64,000 bases of DNA from Cognatishimia maritima (GCF_900129685.1 NZ_FQWM01000001.1:124001-188000); one strand, 5' to 3'. Positions 8,526 through 18,405 are shown, counted from the first letter of the stretch. Made by a program: numbers and translations. The notes: generated by a model from the sequence alone, not told the origin.

Positions 8526-11273
8526 TTACTCTTCTGCAACGCCTTCTTCGTCTTCTTCATTCTGTTCCGCGATCCAAGCAACGGACACAACTTCTTCGCC
8601 TTTGCCGGTGTTAAAGACTTTCACGCCACCCGCAGACCGGCTGCGGAAGGAAATGCCATCCACCGGAACACGGATCGATTGCCCTTTTGAGGTCGCCAGC
8701 ATGATCTGATCGCCCAGTTCCACCGGGAAAGACGCGACCAACTCGCCGCCGCGCATGGCTTTGTCCATTGCAGCAACGCCCATACCGCCGCGACCGCGGA
8801 CCGGATAGTCATGTGAACTGGACAGCTTGCCCGCACCGCCAGAGGTGATAGTCAGGATCAGGTTTTCTGCAGCTGACATCTCTGCATAACGCTCCGGCGA
8901 AATCGTCGCGTTTTCATTGGCTTCTTCGTCGGTGACGCCATCGTCCTCGGTCGACCCGGCGACGGCGCGGCGCATTTTCAGATAAGCTGCGCGTTCATCC
9001 GGGGTTGCTTCAAAGTGGTGAATGATCGACATCGACACGACTTTGTCGTTTGCGCCCAGTTTGACACCACGCACACCGGTCGAGGCGCGCGAGTTAAAGA
9101 CACGTACATCGGTTGCCGGAAAACGGATGGCACGGCCAGAGGCGGTGACCAGCATCACGTCATCATCGTTTGAGGCGATGCGCGCATTGATCATCTTCCA
9201 GTCGGCGCTATCCCCTTCAAATTTCATCGCAATTTTGCCGTTTGATTTCACATTGGTGAAGTCAGACAGCTTGTTACGTCGCACGGTGCCGTGGTCGGTA
9301 CAGAAGACAACCTGCAGATCGTCCCATTCTTTCTCATCACGATCGACCGGCATAATGGCTGCAATCGATACACCCTGCGGGATCGGCAGGATATTCACAA
9401 TCGCTTTGCCTTTGGAGGTCCGGCCACCCAATGGCAAGCGCCAGGTTTTCAGTTTGTAGACCATGCCGTCGGTGGTGAAGAACAGAAGCTGCGTATGGGT
9501 GTTGGCCACGAAGAGCGTTGTGACAACGTCTTCTTCTTTGGTCTGCATCCCCGAAAGGCCCTTGCCGCCACGTTTCTGCGCACGGAAGTCGGCGAGGGCG
9601 GTGCGTTTGATGTAGCCGCCGGAGGTGACCGTCACCACCATATCTTCACGCTCGATCAGGTCCTCATCGTCCATGTCGCCTGACCAATCGACGATCTCTG
9701 TGCGACGCGGGACCGAGAATTTGTCTTTTACTTCCGTCAGTTCGTCCGAAATCAAGCCCATGATGCGTTCGCGGGAGGATAGGATTTCAAGGTATTCCTT
9801 TATCTTACCTGCCAGTTCTTCGAGTTCATCCGTCACTTCTTTAACGCCCAGTTGGGTCAGGCGCTGAAGCCGCAGATCTAGGATCGCGCGGGTTTGAATT
9901 TCCGAAAGGTAATAGGTGCCGTCCTCGTTGATCTTATGGGTCGGGTCGTCGATCAGGCGGATATAGGGCGCAATATCAGCGGCCGGCCAGCGACGTTCCA
10001 TCAGGCGCGCGCGCGCTTCGGCTGCGTCCGCGGACGACCGGATGGTTGCAACAATTTCGTCTACGTTGGATACGGCAACCGCCAAACCACACAGAACATG
10101 GCTCCGCTCACGCGCTTTGCGCAGTTCATAAGCCGTCCGACGCGCCACGACTTCCTCACGGAAGTCGATAAAGGCCGTCAGGAAGGCCCGCAGGGTCAGC
10201 TGTTCAGGCCGCCCGCCATTTAGCGCAAGCATGTTGCAGCCGAAATAGGTTTGCATCGGTGTAAAGCGGAAGAGTTGGTTCAGCACCACCTCGGCGGTAG
10301 CGTCGCGTTTCAGTTCGACAACGACCCGCACACCGTTACGGTCGGATTCGTCCTGTACGTGGGCGACGCCCTCGACCTTTTTCTCACGCACTTGCTCTGC
10401 GATTTTTTCAATCATCGCAGCCTTGTTTACTTGATAAGGAATCTCATCAATAACAATGGCGTAGCGGTCTTTCCTAATCTCCTCGACGCGGGTTTTCGCG
10501 CGGATAATGACAGACCCGCGACCTTCCAGATAGGCTTTGCGTGCGCCGGATCGGCCCAGCATAATGCCACCAGTCGGGAAGTCTGGACCCGGGATATATT
10601 GGATCAGTTCCTCACTTGAGAGGTCCGGGTTTTCAATCAGCGCCAGTGTGGCTTCGCAAACCTCACCCAAGTTGTGCGGCGGAATGTTCGTTGCCATACC
10701 CACCGCGATACCACCGGCGCCGTTAACCAGCATATTCGGGAAGCGCGAAGGCAGAACGGTTGGTTCACGGTCCTTGCCATCGTAGTTGTCTTGGAAATCA
10801 ACCGTGTCTTTTTCGATATCCGCCAGCACGAAGGCCGCCGGTTTGTCCATGCGAACCTCGGTATAGCGCATGGCCGCCGGGTTATCGCCGTCCATGGAGC
10901 CAAAGTTGCCCTGACCATCCAAGAGCGGCAAGGACATCGAGAAATCCTGTGCCATGCGGACCAAAGCGTCGTAAATCGCGCTGTCGCCGTGTGGGTGGTA
11001 TTTACCCATAACATCGCCCACGGGACGTGCCGACTTGCGGTAGGCTTTTTCATGCGTGTTGCCGGTTTCGTGCATCGCATAAAGGATGCGCCGGTGCACC
11101 GGTTTCAGGCCATCGCGTAGGTCCGGAATGGCACGGCTGACGATCACGCTCATGGCGTAATCGAGGTAGGACGTGCGCATTTCCTCTTCGATGGAAATAG
11201 AGGGACCTTCATGCGCCATGCGCACAACTGGTTTTTCTTCTTCGTTTTCAGGCGTTTCTGGCGTGTCGTTCAC
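8526..11273 (-). CDS. gyrA: DNA gyrase subunit A
   Basis: The breakage-reunion subunit of DNA gyrase, which introduces negative supercoils with GyrB. The 915-residue protein has the catalytic Tyr137 in AAMRYTE, equivalent to E. coli Tyr122. The quinolone-resistance region reads [10 protein letters not shown] with Ser98 and Asp102 at the Ser83/Asp87 positions, so no classic resistance substitution is present. The C-terminal beta-pinwheel carries the GyrA box as QKRGGKG, which marks it as gyrase rather than ParC, and the protein ends in an acidic tail. A good promoter lies 45-74 bases upstream. Confidence 0.98.
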   Translation of the reverse strand: MNDTPETPENEEEKPVVRMAHEGPSISIEEEMRTSYLDYAMSVIVSRAIPDLRDGLKPVHRRILYAMHETGNTHEKAYRKSARPVGDVMGKYHPHGDSAIYDALVRMAQDFSMSLPLLDGQGNFGSMDGDNPAAMRYTEVRMDKPAAFVLADIEKDTVDFQDNYDGKDREPTVLPSRFPNMLVNGAGGIAVGMATNIPPHNLGEVCEATLALIENPDLSSEELIQYIPGPDFPTGGIMLGRSGARKAYLEGRGSVIIRAKTRVEEIRKDRYAIVIDEIPYQVNKAAMIEKIAEQVREKKVEGVAHVQDESDRNGVRVVVELKRDATAEVVLNQLFRFTPMQTYFGCNMLALNGGRPEQLTLRAFLTAFIDFREEVVARRTAYELRKARERSHVLCGLAVAVSNVDEIVATIRSSADAAEARARLMERRWPAADIAPYIRLIDDPTHKINEDGTYYLSEIQTRAILDLRLQRLTQLGVKEVTDELEELAGKIKEYLEILSSRERIMGLISDELTEVKDKFSVPRRTEIVDWSGDMDDEDLIEREDMVVTVTSGGYIKRTALADFRAQKRGGKGLSGMQTKEEDVVTTLFVANTHTQLLFFTTDGMVYKLKTWRLPLGGRTSKGKAIVNILPIPQGVSIAAIMPVDRDEKEWDDLQVVFCTDHGTVRRNKLSDFTNVKSNGKIAMKFEGDSADWKMINARIASNDDDVMLVTASGRAIRFPATDVRVFNSRASTGVRGVKLGANDKVVSMSIIHHFEATPDERAAYLKMRRAVAGSTEDDGVTDEEANENATISPERYAEMSAAENLILTITSGGAGKLSSSHDYPVRGRGGMGVAAMDKAMRGGELVASFPVELGDQIMLATSKGQSIRVPVDGISFRSRSAGGVKVFNTGKGEEVVSVAWIAEQNEEDEEGVAEE

Positions 11274-11317
11274 GTAAAGTGCTCGCTTTTCTCAGACGTC
11301 AATATTTTGTTGCTGAG

Positions 11318-11347
11318 GTTATAACAGACCCCAGTTATAGGGTGCAA
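11318..11347 (-). promoter_or_regulatory. Putative gyrA promoter
   Basis: On the minus strand TTGCAC (11347-11342) and TATAAC (11323-11318) are separated by 18 bases, a good sigma-70-type match. The implied transcript would start near 11311, giving a leader of roughly 38 bases. Read from sequence only. Confidence 0.5.
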
Positions 11348-11354
11348 TGCCAGA

Positions 11355-11370
11355 GCAGGCGAAAGCCTGC
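11355..11370. other. Hairpin between radical SAM gene and gyrA
   Basis: GCAGGC and GCCTGC form a perfect 6-bp stem around a GAAA loop (UUUC on the other strand). It lies between the end of the radical SAM gene and the gyrA promoter, where a terminator for the radical SAM transcript is expected, but it has no T-run, so intrinsic termination is uncertain. Confidence 0.4.
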
Positions 11371-11438
11371 CGGTTTCGAAAGAAACACGCTAAGTCACTG
11401 ATATTACGCGTTGTTTAATGTGAACGATGTGCCGCCAC

Positions 11439-12380
11439 TTAGGCCGAACAACTTGCCCCGCCCAAAACGCAGAATTTCGCGCAATGCGGGTGGTTAAGTT
11501 GAACGGGTTTTTCGGCCTCTTCCAAACTGTACCCCATGTCAAATTCCGCCTCATAGGGCAAAAGCGTGCAGGCTATCACAGAGGTCTTTTCTGCCCCTTT
11601 GTGCTTCACCACCATCCGAGAGTTTGAGCACATGACTTGGGTCGGGGCCTTATCCAGAATACCCCAGCAAGCTGTGGTGATTTCCGGCACTTCCACAGTC
11701 TCGTCCATTTCCGGGAAAAGGACCGTCATCGACGGATCAAATGCGTCGATCTTAAAGTCATGGCTGCGATAGAATTCGGCATAGCCGGCACGCGATTGGG
11801 GATCGGTTTCGCCCCAAACGGTGCGGCCTGCGACCGCCATGGTGAATCCGTTGTCGCGCAGCCATTCCATGCCCATAACTGTTTTGGCAAAGCTGCCTTT
11901 GCCGCGCTCTTTGTCATGCAGGTCCGCAGACCAATGGTCGACTGAAATGCGCAGGGTCAATTTGCCGGGGTAAGCGTGTTGCAATTCCAACAGGCCCTCT
12001 TTGACCTTCTTGCGCTGCATGGGCAGCATCGCATTTGTCAGGATCAGCACGTCATAACCACGGTCCAGCGACCGGCGCGTCATCTCGATCATCTCTGGGT
12101 TCATGAAGGGCTCTCCGCCCGTAAAGGCGATCTCTCGGACGCCCCAGTTGCGGGCCTCAAGCTGATCAAGGTAGTCGGTGACCTCATCTGCTGTCAGATA
12201 AACAAGCGCATCGTTGCTCGGCGAACTCAGGATATAACAGTTTTCGCATTCGATATTGCACAGCGTGCCCGTGTTGAACCAAAGCGTTTGCGGATTGGAA
12301 AGAGCCACATGCGCGCGTTCTTCGCCTTTTGCGGTTGTAAAAGGATCCTCGAATTTTCCAAGATTCACGTTATCTTTCAT
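11439..12380 (-). CDS. Radical SAM protein of unknown function
   Basis: A 313-residue radical SAM enzyme. The cluster motif CNIECENCY (about residues 41-49) supplies the CxxxCxxC ligands of the 4Fe-4S cluster that cleaves S-adenosylmethionine. FTGGEPFMNPE follows as the SAM-binding GGE motif. A C-terminal cysteine set (a Cys in ACWGI, another in VMCSN, then CTLLPY and HCAKFCVLGGASC) could bind an auxiliary cluster, as in SPASM or twitch proteins. The substrate cannot be named and no precursor peptide is visible next to it. It is divergent from zwf and upstream of gyrA, with no clear pathway partner. Confidence 0.85.
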   Translation of the reverse strand: MKDNVNLGKFEDPFTTAKGEERAHVALSNPQTLWFNTGTLCNIECENCYILSSPSNDALVYLTADEVTDYLDQLEARNWGVREIAFTGGEPFMNPEMIEMTRRSLDRGYDVLILTNAMLPMQRKKVKEGLLELQHAYPGKLTLRISVDHWSADLHDKERGKGSFAKTVMGMEWLRDNGFTMAVAGRTVWGETDPQSRAGYAEFYRSHDFKIDAFDPSMTVLFPEMDETVEVPEITTACWGILDKAPTQVMCSNSRMVVKHKGAEKTSVIACTLLPYEAEFDMGYSLEEAEKPVQLNHPHCAKFCVLGGASCSA

Positions 12381-12516
12381 GGGCCTGTCATCCTGTTCTT
12401 TCTATTGTGCTATCGAAGAATATGACGCCTGAAAACCGGATTGAGTCGCCATGACACAGTTGTGATGGAAGGTGTGAATGCGGGCTTGTTTGAGGGTTCG
12501 GGGGTTGCTATGCCTT

Positions 12517-12530
12517 CGTTAGCGCTAACG
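12517..12530. promoter_or_regulatory. LacI-type palindromic operator upstream of zwf
   Basis: CGTTAGCGCTAACG is a perfect 14-bp palindrome of the form bound by LacI-family repressors. It sits about 40 bases before the zwf ATG, just after a weak -35/-10 pair (TTGTTT, 17 bases, TATGCC at 12509-12514). That places it over the likely start of transcription. A sugar-responsive LacI-type repressor controlling zwf-pgl-pgi is inferred; no regulator gene of this type is in the window. Confidence 0.5.
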
Positions 12531-12569
12531 GTCGGCATGTAGGGCCGGCAAGGGAGTTGAGGGGCTGAC

Positions 12570-14018
12570 ATGGTTTCACGCATTATTCCGGTTGAACAAT
12601 TCGACCTGATCATCTTTGGCGGCACCGGCGATCTTGCGCGACGTAAGATTTTACCGGGGCTTTTCAAACGCTTCGCAGATGGCCAGGTGCCCGAAGGGTC
12701 CCGGATTATCGGTGCTGCGCGCTCAGAGATGGACCAAGCGGCCTTTCTGACCTTTGCCGAAGAGGCGGTGCGCGATGCCGAAGGTGACAAGATCGATGCC
12801 ACCGTGCTGAAGGATTTTCTGGCGATCTTGGACTACGTCGCGATTGATGCTTTGGGCGAAGAGGGTTGGTCTGCACTCGCAGAGAAGATGCGCGAAGGGC
12901 CAGTGCGGGCGTTTTATTTCTCCGTTGGGCCAAGCCTGTTTGATGATCTGGCGCGCCGGTTGCAGCAATACGATCTGGTCAAACCCGATACGAGGATCGT
13001 GGTAGAAAAACCCTTTGGCCATGATCTGGAAACGGCGCGGGCTTTGAACAAAGTGCTGTCAGCGCATTTTGACGAAAGTCAGATCTACAGGATTGATCAT
13101 TACCTTGGCAAAGAAACCGTGCAAAACCTGATGGCGGTGCGCTTTGGCAATATGCTGTTCGAACCGCTCTGGAACAGCCAGTATATTGACCACGTACAGA
13201 TCACAGTCGCGGAAACCGTCGGTGTCGGTGGGCGCGGGGGCTATTACGACAAGTCCGGTGCCATGCGGGATATGGTTCAGAACCACTTGATGCAGCTCTT
13301 GTGTCTGACTGCGATGGAGCCGCCCGCGAAGTTTGACCCGGACGCGGTTCGGGATGAAAAACTCAAAGTGATCCGCGCGCTGGAGCCAGTAGAACCGCAC
13401 CAGATTGTGCGCGGTCAATACGATAAAACTGACAGTGAATCCAACTTCAGGGACGATGTCGAAAATCCTTCGTCCAAGACGGAAAGCTTTGTCGCGCTGA
13501 AATGCCATGTTGGCAACTGGCGATGGGCCGGAACGCCGTTTTATTTGCGCACAGGCAAACGGCTTGAGGCGCGCGATTCAGAGATCATTGTGGTTTTCAA
13601 ATCCACACCGCATTCGATCTTTGGCAGCGATGCAGGTGGTGGGCATAATGAATTGCGCATTCAATTGCAGCCGGATGAAGGGATCACGCTGAAGGTGACC
13701 ATTAAGGAACCGGGACCGGGCGGTATGCGTCTGATGGATGTGCCGTTGGATATGTCTTTTGCGGAAACGCTGGGTGAACATGCCGATACGCCGGATGCCT
13801 ATGAACGACTGATCATGGATGTGATCCGTGGCAATCAGACATTATTTATGCGCGACGATGAGGTCGAAGCTGCCTGGGCTTGGACCGATCCGATCATTCA
13901 GGGATGGGAGGCGGTGCATGACGTCCCCAAACCCTATGACAGCTATAGCCAGGGCCCAACGGATGCGACGTTGCTGATGCAACGAGACGGGCGCGAATGG
14001 AGGGAGATTGGCGCATGA
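12570..14018 (+). CDS. zwf: Glucose-6-phosphate 1-dehydrogenase
   Basis: Zwf oxidises glucose 6-phosphate to 6-phosphogluconolactone with reduction of NAD(P)+, opening the Entner-Doudoroff and oxidative pentose phosphate routes. The 482-residue protein has the nucleotide-binding GGTGDLA (17-23), VVEKPFGHD, and the active-site RIDHYLGKE with its catalytic His and Lys. It is the first gene of a three-gene operon with pgl and pgi; its TGA overlaps the pgl ATG. The upstream gap carries a LacI-type operator. No edd or eda is in the window. Confidence 0.97.
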   Translation: MVSRIIPVEQFDLIIFGGTGDLARRKILPGLFKRFADGQVPEGSRIIGAARSEMDQAAFLTFAEEAVRDAEGDKIDATVLKDFLAILDYVAIDALGEEGWSALAEKMREGPVRAFYFSVGPSLFDDLARRLQQYDLVKPDTRIVVEKPFGHDLETARALNKVLSAHFDESQIYRIDHYLGKETVQNLMAVRFGNMLFEPLWNSQYIDHVQITVAETVGVGGRGGYYDKSGAMRDMVQNHLMQLLCLTAMEPPAKFDPDAVRDEKLKVIRALEPVEPHQIVRGQYDKTDSESNFRDDVENPSSKTESFVALKCHVGNWRWAGTPFYLRTGKRLEARDSEIIVVFKSTPHSIFGSDAGGGHNELRIQLQPDEGITLKVTIKEPGPGGMRLMDVPLDMSFAETLGEHADTPDAYERLIMDVIRGNQTLFMRDDEVEAAWAWTDPIIQGWEAVHDVPKPYDSYSQGPTDATLLMQRDGREWREIGA

Positions 14019-14689
14019 AAATAGAGACTTATCCAGATTTCGATATGTTGACGCTGAATGTGGCGCAGCGCATCGCAGGCGATCTGAACGCGGCGCTGCT
14101 GCATCAGGATCGTGCGTTGTTGGCGGTACCGGGTGGCACAACGCCGGGTCCGATTTTTGATGACCTCTGCGCGGCCGACATCGAATGGTCGCGCGTCGAC
14201 ATTATCCTAACGGACGAACGTTGGGTGCCCGGTGACCACCCGCGCAGCAACACCAAACTTTTGAAAGAACGTTTGCTTGTCAATCGCGCGGCAGAGGCGT
14301 CACTGCTGCCGCTGCACGTTGCGACAGAAACGCCCGAAGAAGGCCTACCAAAGTTGATCCCTGGGCTAGAGGCGCGTCTGCCAATCTCTGTCGCTGTGCT
14401 GGGCATGGGCGCGGATATGCATACGGCGTCGCTCTTCCCAGATTCGGCGGAATTGACCTCAGCACTGGCGCAGGATGCGCCGGTCTTGATCCCTGTACGT
14501 CCCGCCAGCCAGCCAGAGGCGCGGGTGACGCTTGCGGCACATGTTCTGAATGGCGCACTGCACAAACACATTGTTTTTAAAGGAAAAGACAAGCGAGACG
14601 CCTTGGATGCCGCGCTGCATCTGCCCGCGCAAAAAGCCCCAATTCGCGCCGTTCTGGACGGGGCAACAGTTCATTATTCGGAGAGTTGA
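14015..14689 (+). CDS. pgl: 6-phosphogluconolactonase
   Basis: Pgl hydrolyses 6-phosphogluconolactone to 6-phosphogluconate. The 224-residue protein is DevB/SOL-type, with AVPGGTTPGPIFD near the N terminus and the catalytic-site ILTDERWVPGDHPRSN block (about residues 65-80). AVLGMGADMHTASLFP is also present. The ATG at 14015 overlaps the zwf stop as ATGA and follows GGAGGGAG, so translational coupling is likely; an ATG 18 bases upstream is less plausible. The position between zwf and pgi confirms the role. Confidence 0.95.
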   Translation: MKIETYPDFDMLTLNVAQRIAGDLNAALLHQDRALLAVPGGTTPGPIFDDLCAADIEWSRVDIILTDERWVPGDHPRSNTKLLKERLLVNRAAEASLLPLHVATETPEEGLPKLIPGLEARLPISVAVLGMGADMHTASLFPDSAELTSALAQDAPVLIPVRPASQPEARVTLAAHVLNGALHKHIVFKGKDKRDALDAALHLPAQKAPIRAVLDGATVHYSES

Positions 14690-14692
14690 TCG

Positions 14693-16297
14693 ATGTGGGA
14701 TCGTTTGAAAGCCGTGCATGCAAAAACAAAAGATCGCAGAATTGCGGACCTTTTTGATGGCAGCAGAGTCGCCGACTTTGGGATCGAAAGCGACGGCTTG
14801 TTCTTCGATTTCAGCAAAACAAACATAGATAAAGATACCTATGCCGATCTGATCGCGCTGGCGGCGGCGCAGGGCGTGGCGGAGAAACGCGACGCCATGT
14901 TTGCCGGGGAAAAAATCAACGAAACCGAAGAACGCGCCGTATTGCACACCGCTTTGCGCAATTTGGACGGCGGCCCGATCTTTGTTGACGGTGCAGATGT
15001 CATGCCCGGTGTCAAAGCCACGCTGGCCAAAATGTCAGACTTTGCAAATGCGGTTCGCAGCGGCGCGTTTCAGGGGCAGGGCGGCAAGATCACAGATGTG
15101 GTGAATATCGGCATCGGCGGGTCGGACCTTGGCCCAGCCATGGCCTATCCGGCGCTGAAACCGTTCGCAGTCGGGCCGCGCTGCCATTTTGTCAGCAACG
15201 TGGATGGCGCTGATCTGGCGGACAAGCTCGAAGGGCTTGATCCTGAAACCACGCTGGTTCTTGTGGCGTCCAAAACCTTTACGACGATGGAAACCATGAT
15301 GAACGCCCAAAGCGCACTGCGCTGGATGGAGGCAAAAGTCAAAGACCCTGCCAGCCAGTTCGCTGCGATTTCCACGGCAGAGAAAGAAACGGCGGCCTTT
15401 GGTATTCCTGCAGAACGCGTGTTCGGGTTCGAAGACTGGGTCGGCGGGCGGTACTCCATGTGGGGGCCGATTGGCCTGTCGATTATGTTGGCTGTTGGGC
15501 CAGAGGATTTCACAGACTTCCTGCGTGGCGGGCAAGCGATGGATCGCCATTTCTGTGAAGCGCCGCTGGAACAAAACATGCCGTTTGCCTTGGCGTTAAC
15601 GGGAATCTGGCATCATCAGGTCTGCGGCTACAGCACCCGCGCTGTGCTGCCATATGAGAACCGGCTGCTGCGCTTGCCGGCGTACCTGCAGCAGTTGGAA
15701 ATGGAATCAAACGGGAAAAGTGTCAGCCTGTCAGGCGATGCGCTGGATCAGGCGGTTGGTCCCATTGTCTGGGGGGAGCCGGGCACCAACGGGCAGCACG
15801 CCTTTTATCAATTGATCCACCAAGGCCGTCAGGTTGTGCCCTGTGAGTTTATCGTAGGGGCCGAAGGGCATGAGCCGCATCTGGCGCATCACCATCGTGC
15901 GCTATTGGCCAATTGCCTCGCACAGTCTGAGGCATTGATGATGGGTCGGGATTTTGCTGCTGCGGAAGCGATGATGGCCAAGAAGGGCTATACGGGCGAC
16001 GCGTTGAGGGCCCACGCCATGCAGCGGGTTTTCTCTGGCAATCGCCCGTCAACGACCTTGATGTACCAAAAACTGACGCCTTTTGTGCTCGGCCAGATCA
16101 TCGCGCTGTATGAACATCGTGTTTTTGTCGAAGGGGCTGTGATGGGCATCAACTCTTATGACCAATGGGGTGTGGAACTGGGCAAAGAACTTGCGCAGAA
16201 GCTGGGGCCAGCGGTGGAAGAGCATGGAAGCACTGAAGGGCTGCATGCCGGGACGGCAGCACTTGTAGAGCGCGCAAAGGCGATGCGCGGCGCGTAA
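14693..16297 (+). CDS. pgi: Glucose-6-phosphate isomerase
   Basis: Pgi interconverts glucose 6-phosphate and fructose 6-phosphate. The 534-residue protein shows NIGIGGSDLGP, SKTFTTMETMMNA (the phosphate-binding serine/threonine block), GGRYSMWGPIGLSI, the second PROSITE-type signature near the C terminus around GVELGKELAQ, and the expected total length. It starts 3 bases after pgl and ends the zwf-pgl-pgi operon, followed by a strong terminator. With zwf and pgl, it allows hexose phosphate made by gluconeogenesis to be fed back into 6-phosphogluconate. Confidence 0.97.
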   Translation: MWDRLKAVHAKTKDRRIADLFDGSRVADFGIESDGLFFDFSKTNIDKDTYADLIALAAAQGVAEKRDAMFAGEKINETEERAVLHTALRNLDGGPIFVDGADVMPGVKATLAKMSDFANAVRSGAFQGQGGKITDVVNIGIGGSDLGPAMAYPALKPFAVGPRCHFVSNVDGADLADKLEGLDPETTLVLVASKTFTTMETMMNAQSALRWMEAKVKDPASQFAAISTAEKETAAFGIPAERVFGFEDWVGGRYSMWGPIGLSIMLAVGPEDFTDFLRGGQAMDRHFCEAPLEQNMPFALALTGIWHHQVCGYSTRAVLPYENRLLRLPAYLQQLEMESNGKSVSLSGDALDQAVGPIVWGEPGTNGQHAFYQLIHQGRQVVPCEFIVGAEGHEPHLAHHHRALLANCLAQSEALMMGRDFAAAEAMMAKKGYTGDALRAHAMQRVFSGNRPSTTLMYQKLTPFVLGQIIALYEHRVFVEGAVMGINSYDQWGVELGKELAQKLGPAVEEHGSTEGLHAGTAALVERAKAMRGA

Positions 16298-16315
16298 TCG
16301 TTTACGTAAGAATAT

Positions 16316-16357
16316 CAAAAAAAGCCTCGCAAACAAATGCTTGCGAGGCTTTCTTTA
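16316..16357. terminator. Bidirectional terminator between pgi and the methyltransferase gene
   Basis: AAAGCCTCGCAA (16321-16332) and TTGCGAGGCTTT (16341-16352) form a perfect 12-bp stem with an 8-base loop. It is flanked by an A-run on the left and a T-rich run on the right, so it can stop the pgi transcript and the convergent methyltransferase transcript. Confidence 0.85.
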
Positions 16358-16373
16358 TTCTTTGCATTAGGCG

Positions 16374-17447
16374 TTACGCCCGGCGACGACGTCCACCGCC
16401 ACGACGGCCACGGCCACCTGCTTGATCCTCTGGCGAAGCGTTGAACTTGATCCACTCCGCACCACCATCATCATTGTTGGTCAGGAAGTTGGCCGCCCGG
16501 ATCGCTTCCATTTCTTTGCCCGCACGTGGCAGGGTTGATCCCATACCAAAAAGCTTCACAAAGGCCTCATCGTCCATGTCCGCAGGCAGGATGATCCCAG
16601 CCGCCTCGATTTCTGCTTTCTTCTCAGCAATCTTTTTGGGGCCGATTGGCAGCGCCACAGGGTTCATAATGGCAGATGTCATGCCCGCCGTCATCGCCAT
16701 TGGCAGGAACGCGTTGTTGATGCCATGACGGTTAGGCAGACCAAAGGAAATGTTAGACGCGCCGCAGGTGGTGTTCACACCCAGTTCTTCACGCAGGCGA
16801 CGAACTAGCGCAAAAACCTGTAGGCCAGCAGTGCCCATCGCGCCGATTGGCATGACCAGAGGGTCAACCACGATATCATGCGCCGGAATACCGAAATCAG
16901 CCGCGCGTTCGACAATCTTCTTGGCCACGGCAAAACGAACGTCCGGGTCTTCGGAAATGCCCGTGTCGTCGTTGGAAATCGCAACAACCGGTACGTTGTA
17001 TTTCTTGACCAGCGGCAAAACCAGTTCCAGACGTTCTTCTTCGCCTGTGACAGAGTTCAAAAGCGGGCGGCCATTTGCAGCCTCAAGGCCAGCCTCCAAA
17101 GCGCCGGGCACAGAGCTGTCGATGCACAGCGGCGTATCGGTGACTTCCTGAACTTTCTCGACCAGTTCTTTCATCAAAGATGGCTCAACAAAGTTGTTGT
17201 CCGCATAGCGCACGTCTTCGGCCATTTTGTTGGAAAAGACCGCGCCAGAGTTGATGTCAAGCACGGTTGCACCCGCCGCAACCTGCGCGATGGCATCGGC
17301 TTGCACACGAGAGAAATCGCCTTGCTCCAGTTCCGCGTTCAGGATCTTGCGACCTGTCGGGTTGATGCGTTCGCCAATGACGCAGAACGGTTGGTCAAAC
17401 CCGATGATCGCTGTTTTTGTATTTGATTCAATGACGGTACGGGTCAT
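16374..17447 (-). CDS. Methyltetrahydrofolate:corrinoid methyltransferase (pterin-binding)
   Basis: A 357-residue TIM-barrel protein of the dihydropteroate synthase/MetH pterin-binding family. It probably moves the methyl group between 5-methyltetrahydrofolate and a corrinoid protein. Visible blocks are VIGERINPTGRK (about 23-34), ATVLDINSGAV (about 58-68), CIDSSVPGALEAGL and TTCGASNISFGLPNRHGIN. The order with metF 9 bases upstream fits the split methionine synthase reported in Phaeobacter, where this domain is a separate protein. The last residues form an Arg/Gly-rich tail (GRGRRGGGRRRR) absent from textbook homologues. The homocysteine-binding and B12-binding subunits are not in the window. 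Confidence 0.85.
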   Translation of the reverse strand: MTRTVIESNTKTAIIGFDQPFCVIGERINPTGRKILNAELEQGDFSRVQADAIAQVAAGATVLDINSGAVFSNKMAEDVRYADNNFVEPSLMKELVEKVQEVTDTPLCIDSSVPGALEAGLEAANGRPLLNSVTGEEERLELVLPLVKKYNVPVVAISNDDTGISEDPDVRFAVAKKIVERAADFGIPAHDIVVDPLVMPIGAMGTAGLQVFALVRRLREELGVNTTCGASNISFGLPNRHGINNAFLPMAMTAGMTSAIMNPVALPIGPKKIAEKKAEIEAAGIILPADMDDEAFVKLFGMGSTLPRAGKEMEAIRAANFLTNNDDGGAEWIKFNASPEDQAGGRGRRGGGRRRRA

Positions 17448-17456
17448 GTCAGATCC

Positions 17457-18380
17457 TTAGTTGGAATGTGAAGCCGGTGCTTGGGCACCGTTGTCTTGTG
17501 CCCATTGGGCATTTGTCTTGATGCCACCAAGTGGGAAGAAATGCACGGATTCAATGTTGAAATCCGGGTTGGCCGCTTTGTGGTTGGCAAGCTCTGTCAC
17601 CACTTCTGTTGGCTCATAGGGCAACATCAGCTTGGTCACATCCATCGCGCGCTTTTGCAGCACGCGCAGGGACGGGCCGACGCCGCAGGCGATGGCGAAT
17701 TTGATCATGGTCTGCAGTTTCGCAGGCCCAGCAATGCCGATGTGGATCGGGAGCGTGATTCCCGCGTCAGACAGGGCGTTGGCCCATGCAATGATTGGCT
17801 TTGCCTCAAAGCAGAACTGCGTCGCAAGTGCCATTTTGGCATCCGTGCGCTCTGAAAATGCTTGTTTCCAACGCAGGGCGTCGTCGACATTTTTCATTGA
17901 CCCATCCGGGTCGATATCGCGGTTGCCCTCGGGGTGACCGGCGACGTGCAGGCGAGTGAAACCAGCTTTATCGAAAAGCCCGGTTTCCATCAGCTGCATT
18001 GAGCTTTCGAAGGCGCCTTGTGGCGCGTTCAATCCGCCCGCCAGCAACAGCGCCTGTTTCACACCGGCTTCGCCCTGATACATAGCGATCCAGTTTTCCA
18101 GCGTGGCGGCATCTTTGATAATGCGGGCCGGGAAATGCGGCATGACGTCAAAACCGTCCGCTGACAGACGCTTTGCCGTGGCAACCATATCCTCGATTGG
18201 TGTGCCATCGATATGAGCGATGTAAACGCGGGTCTGCGCAGGCAAGATGTCTTTGAAATCGTCGACCTTGGCGGCCGTGCGCGGCATCACCTCAATCGAA
18301 AACCCTTGCAGGAACTCTGCAACATTGGGATTCACGGACTCTGTCGTCTGAGTCTTGCGGGTGAAATTCAAAAGCGCCAT
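17457..18380 (-). CDS. metF: Methylenetetrahydrofolate reductase
   Basis: Reduces 5,10-methylenetetrahydrofolate to 5-methyltetrahydrofolate, the methyl donor for methionine synthesis. The 307-residue TIM-barrel flavoprotein shows FSIEVMPR near the N terminus (residues about 27-34), where the Glu is the expected catalytic residue, PHFPARII, AGGLNAPQG, VAGHPEGN and ATQFCFEA. The start at 18380 is chosen for its AAGGA ribosome-binding site; an in-frame ATG at 18428 would run into the preceding gene. It sits between a small conserved gene and the corrinoid methyltransferase gene in one operon. Confidence 0.9.
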   Translation of the reverse strand: MALLNFTRKTQTTESVNPNVAEFLQGFSIEVMPRTAAKVDDFKDILPAQTRVYIAHIDGTPIEDMVATAKRLSADGFDVMPHFPARIIKDAATLENWIAMYQGEAGVKQALLLAGGLNAPQGAFESSMQLMETGLFDKAGFTRLHVAGHPEGNRDIDPDGSMKNVDDALRWKQAFSERTDAKMALATQFCFEAKPIIAWANALSDAGITLPIHIGIAGPAKLQTMIKFAIACGVGPSLRVLQKRAMDVTKLMLPYEPTEVVTELANHKAANPDFNIESVHFFPLGGIKTNAQWAQDNGAQAPASHSN

Positions 18381-18405
18381 CAGCGTTGTCCTTATGCCGC
18401 GGGAT

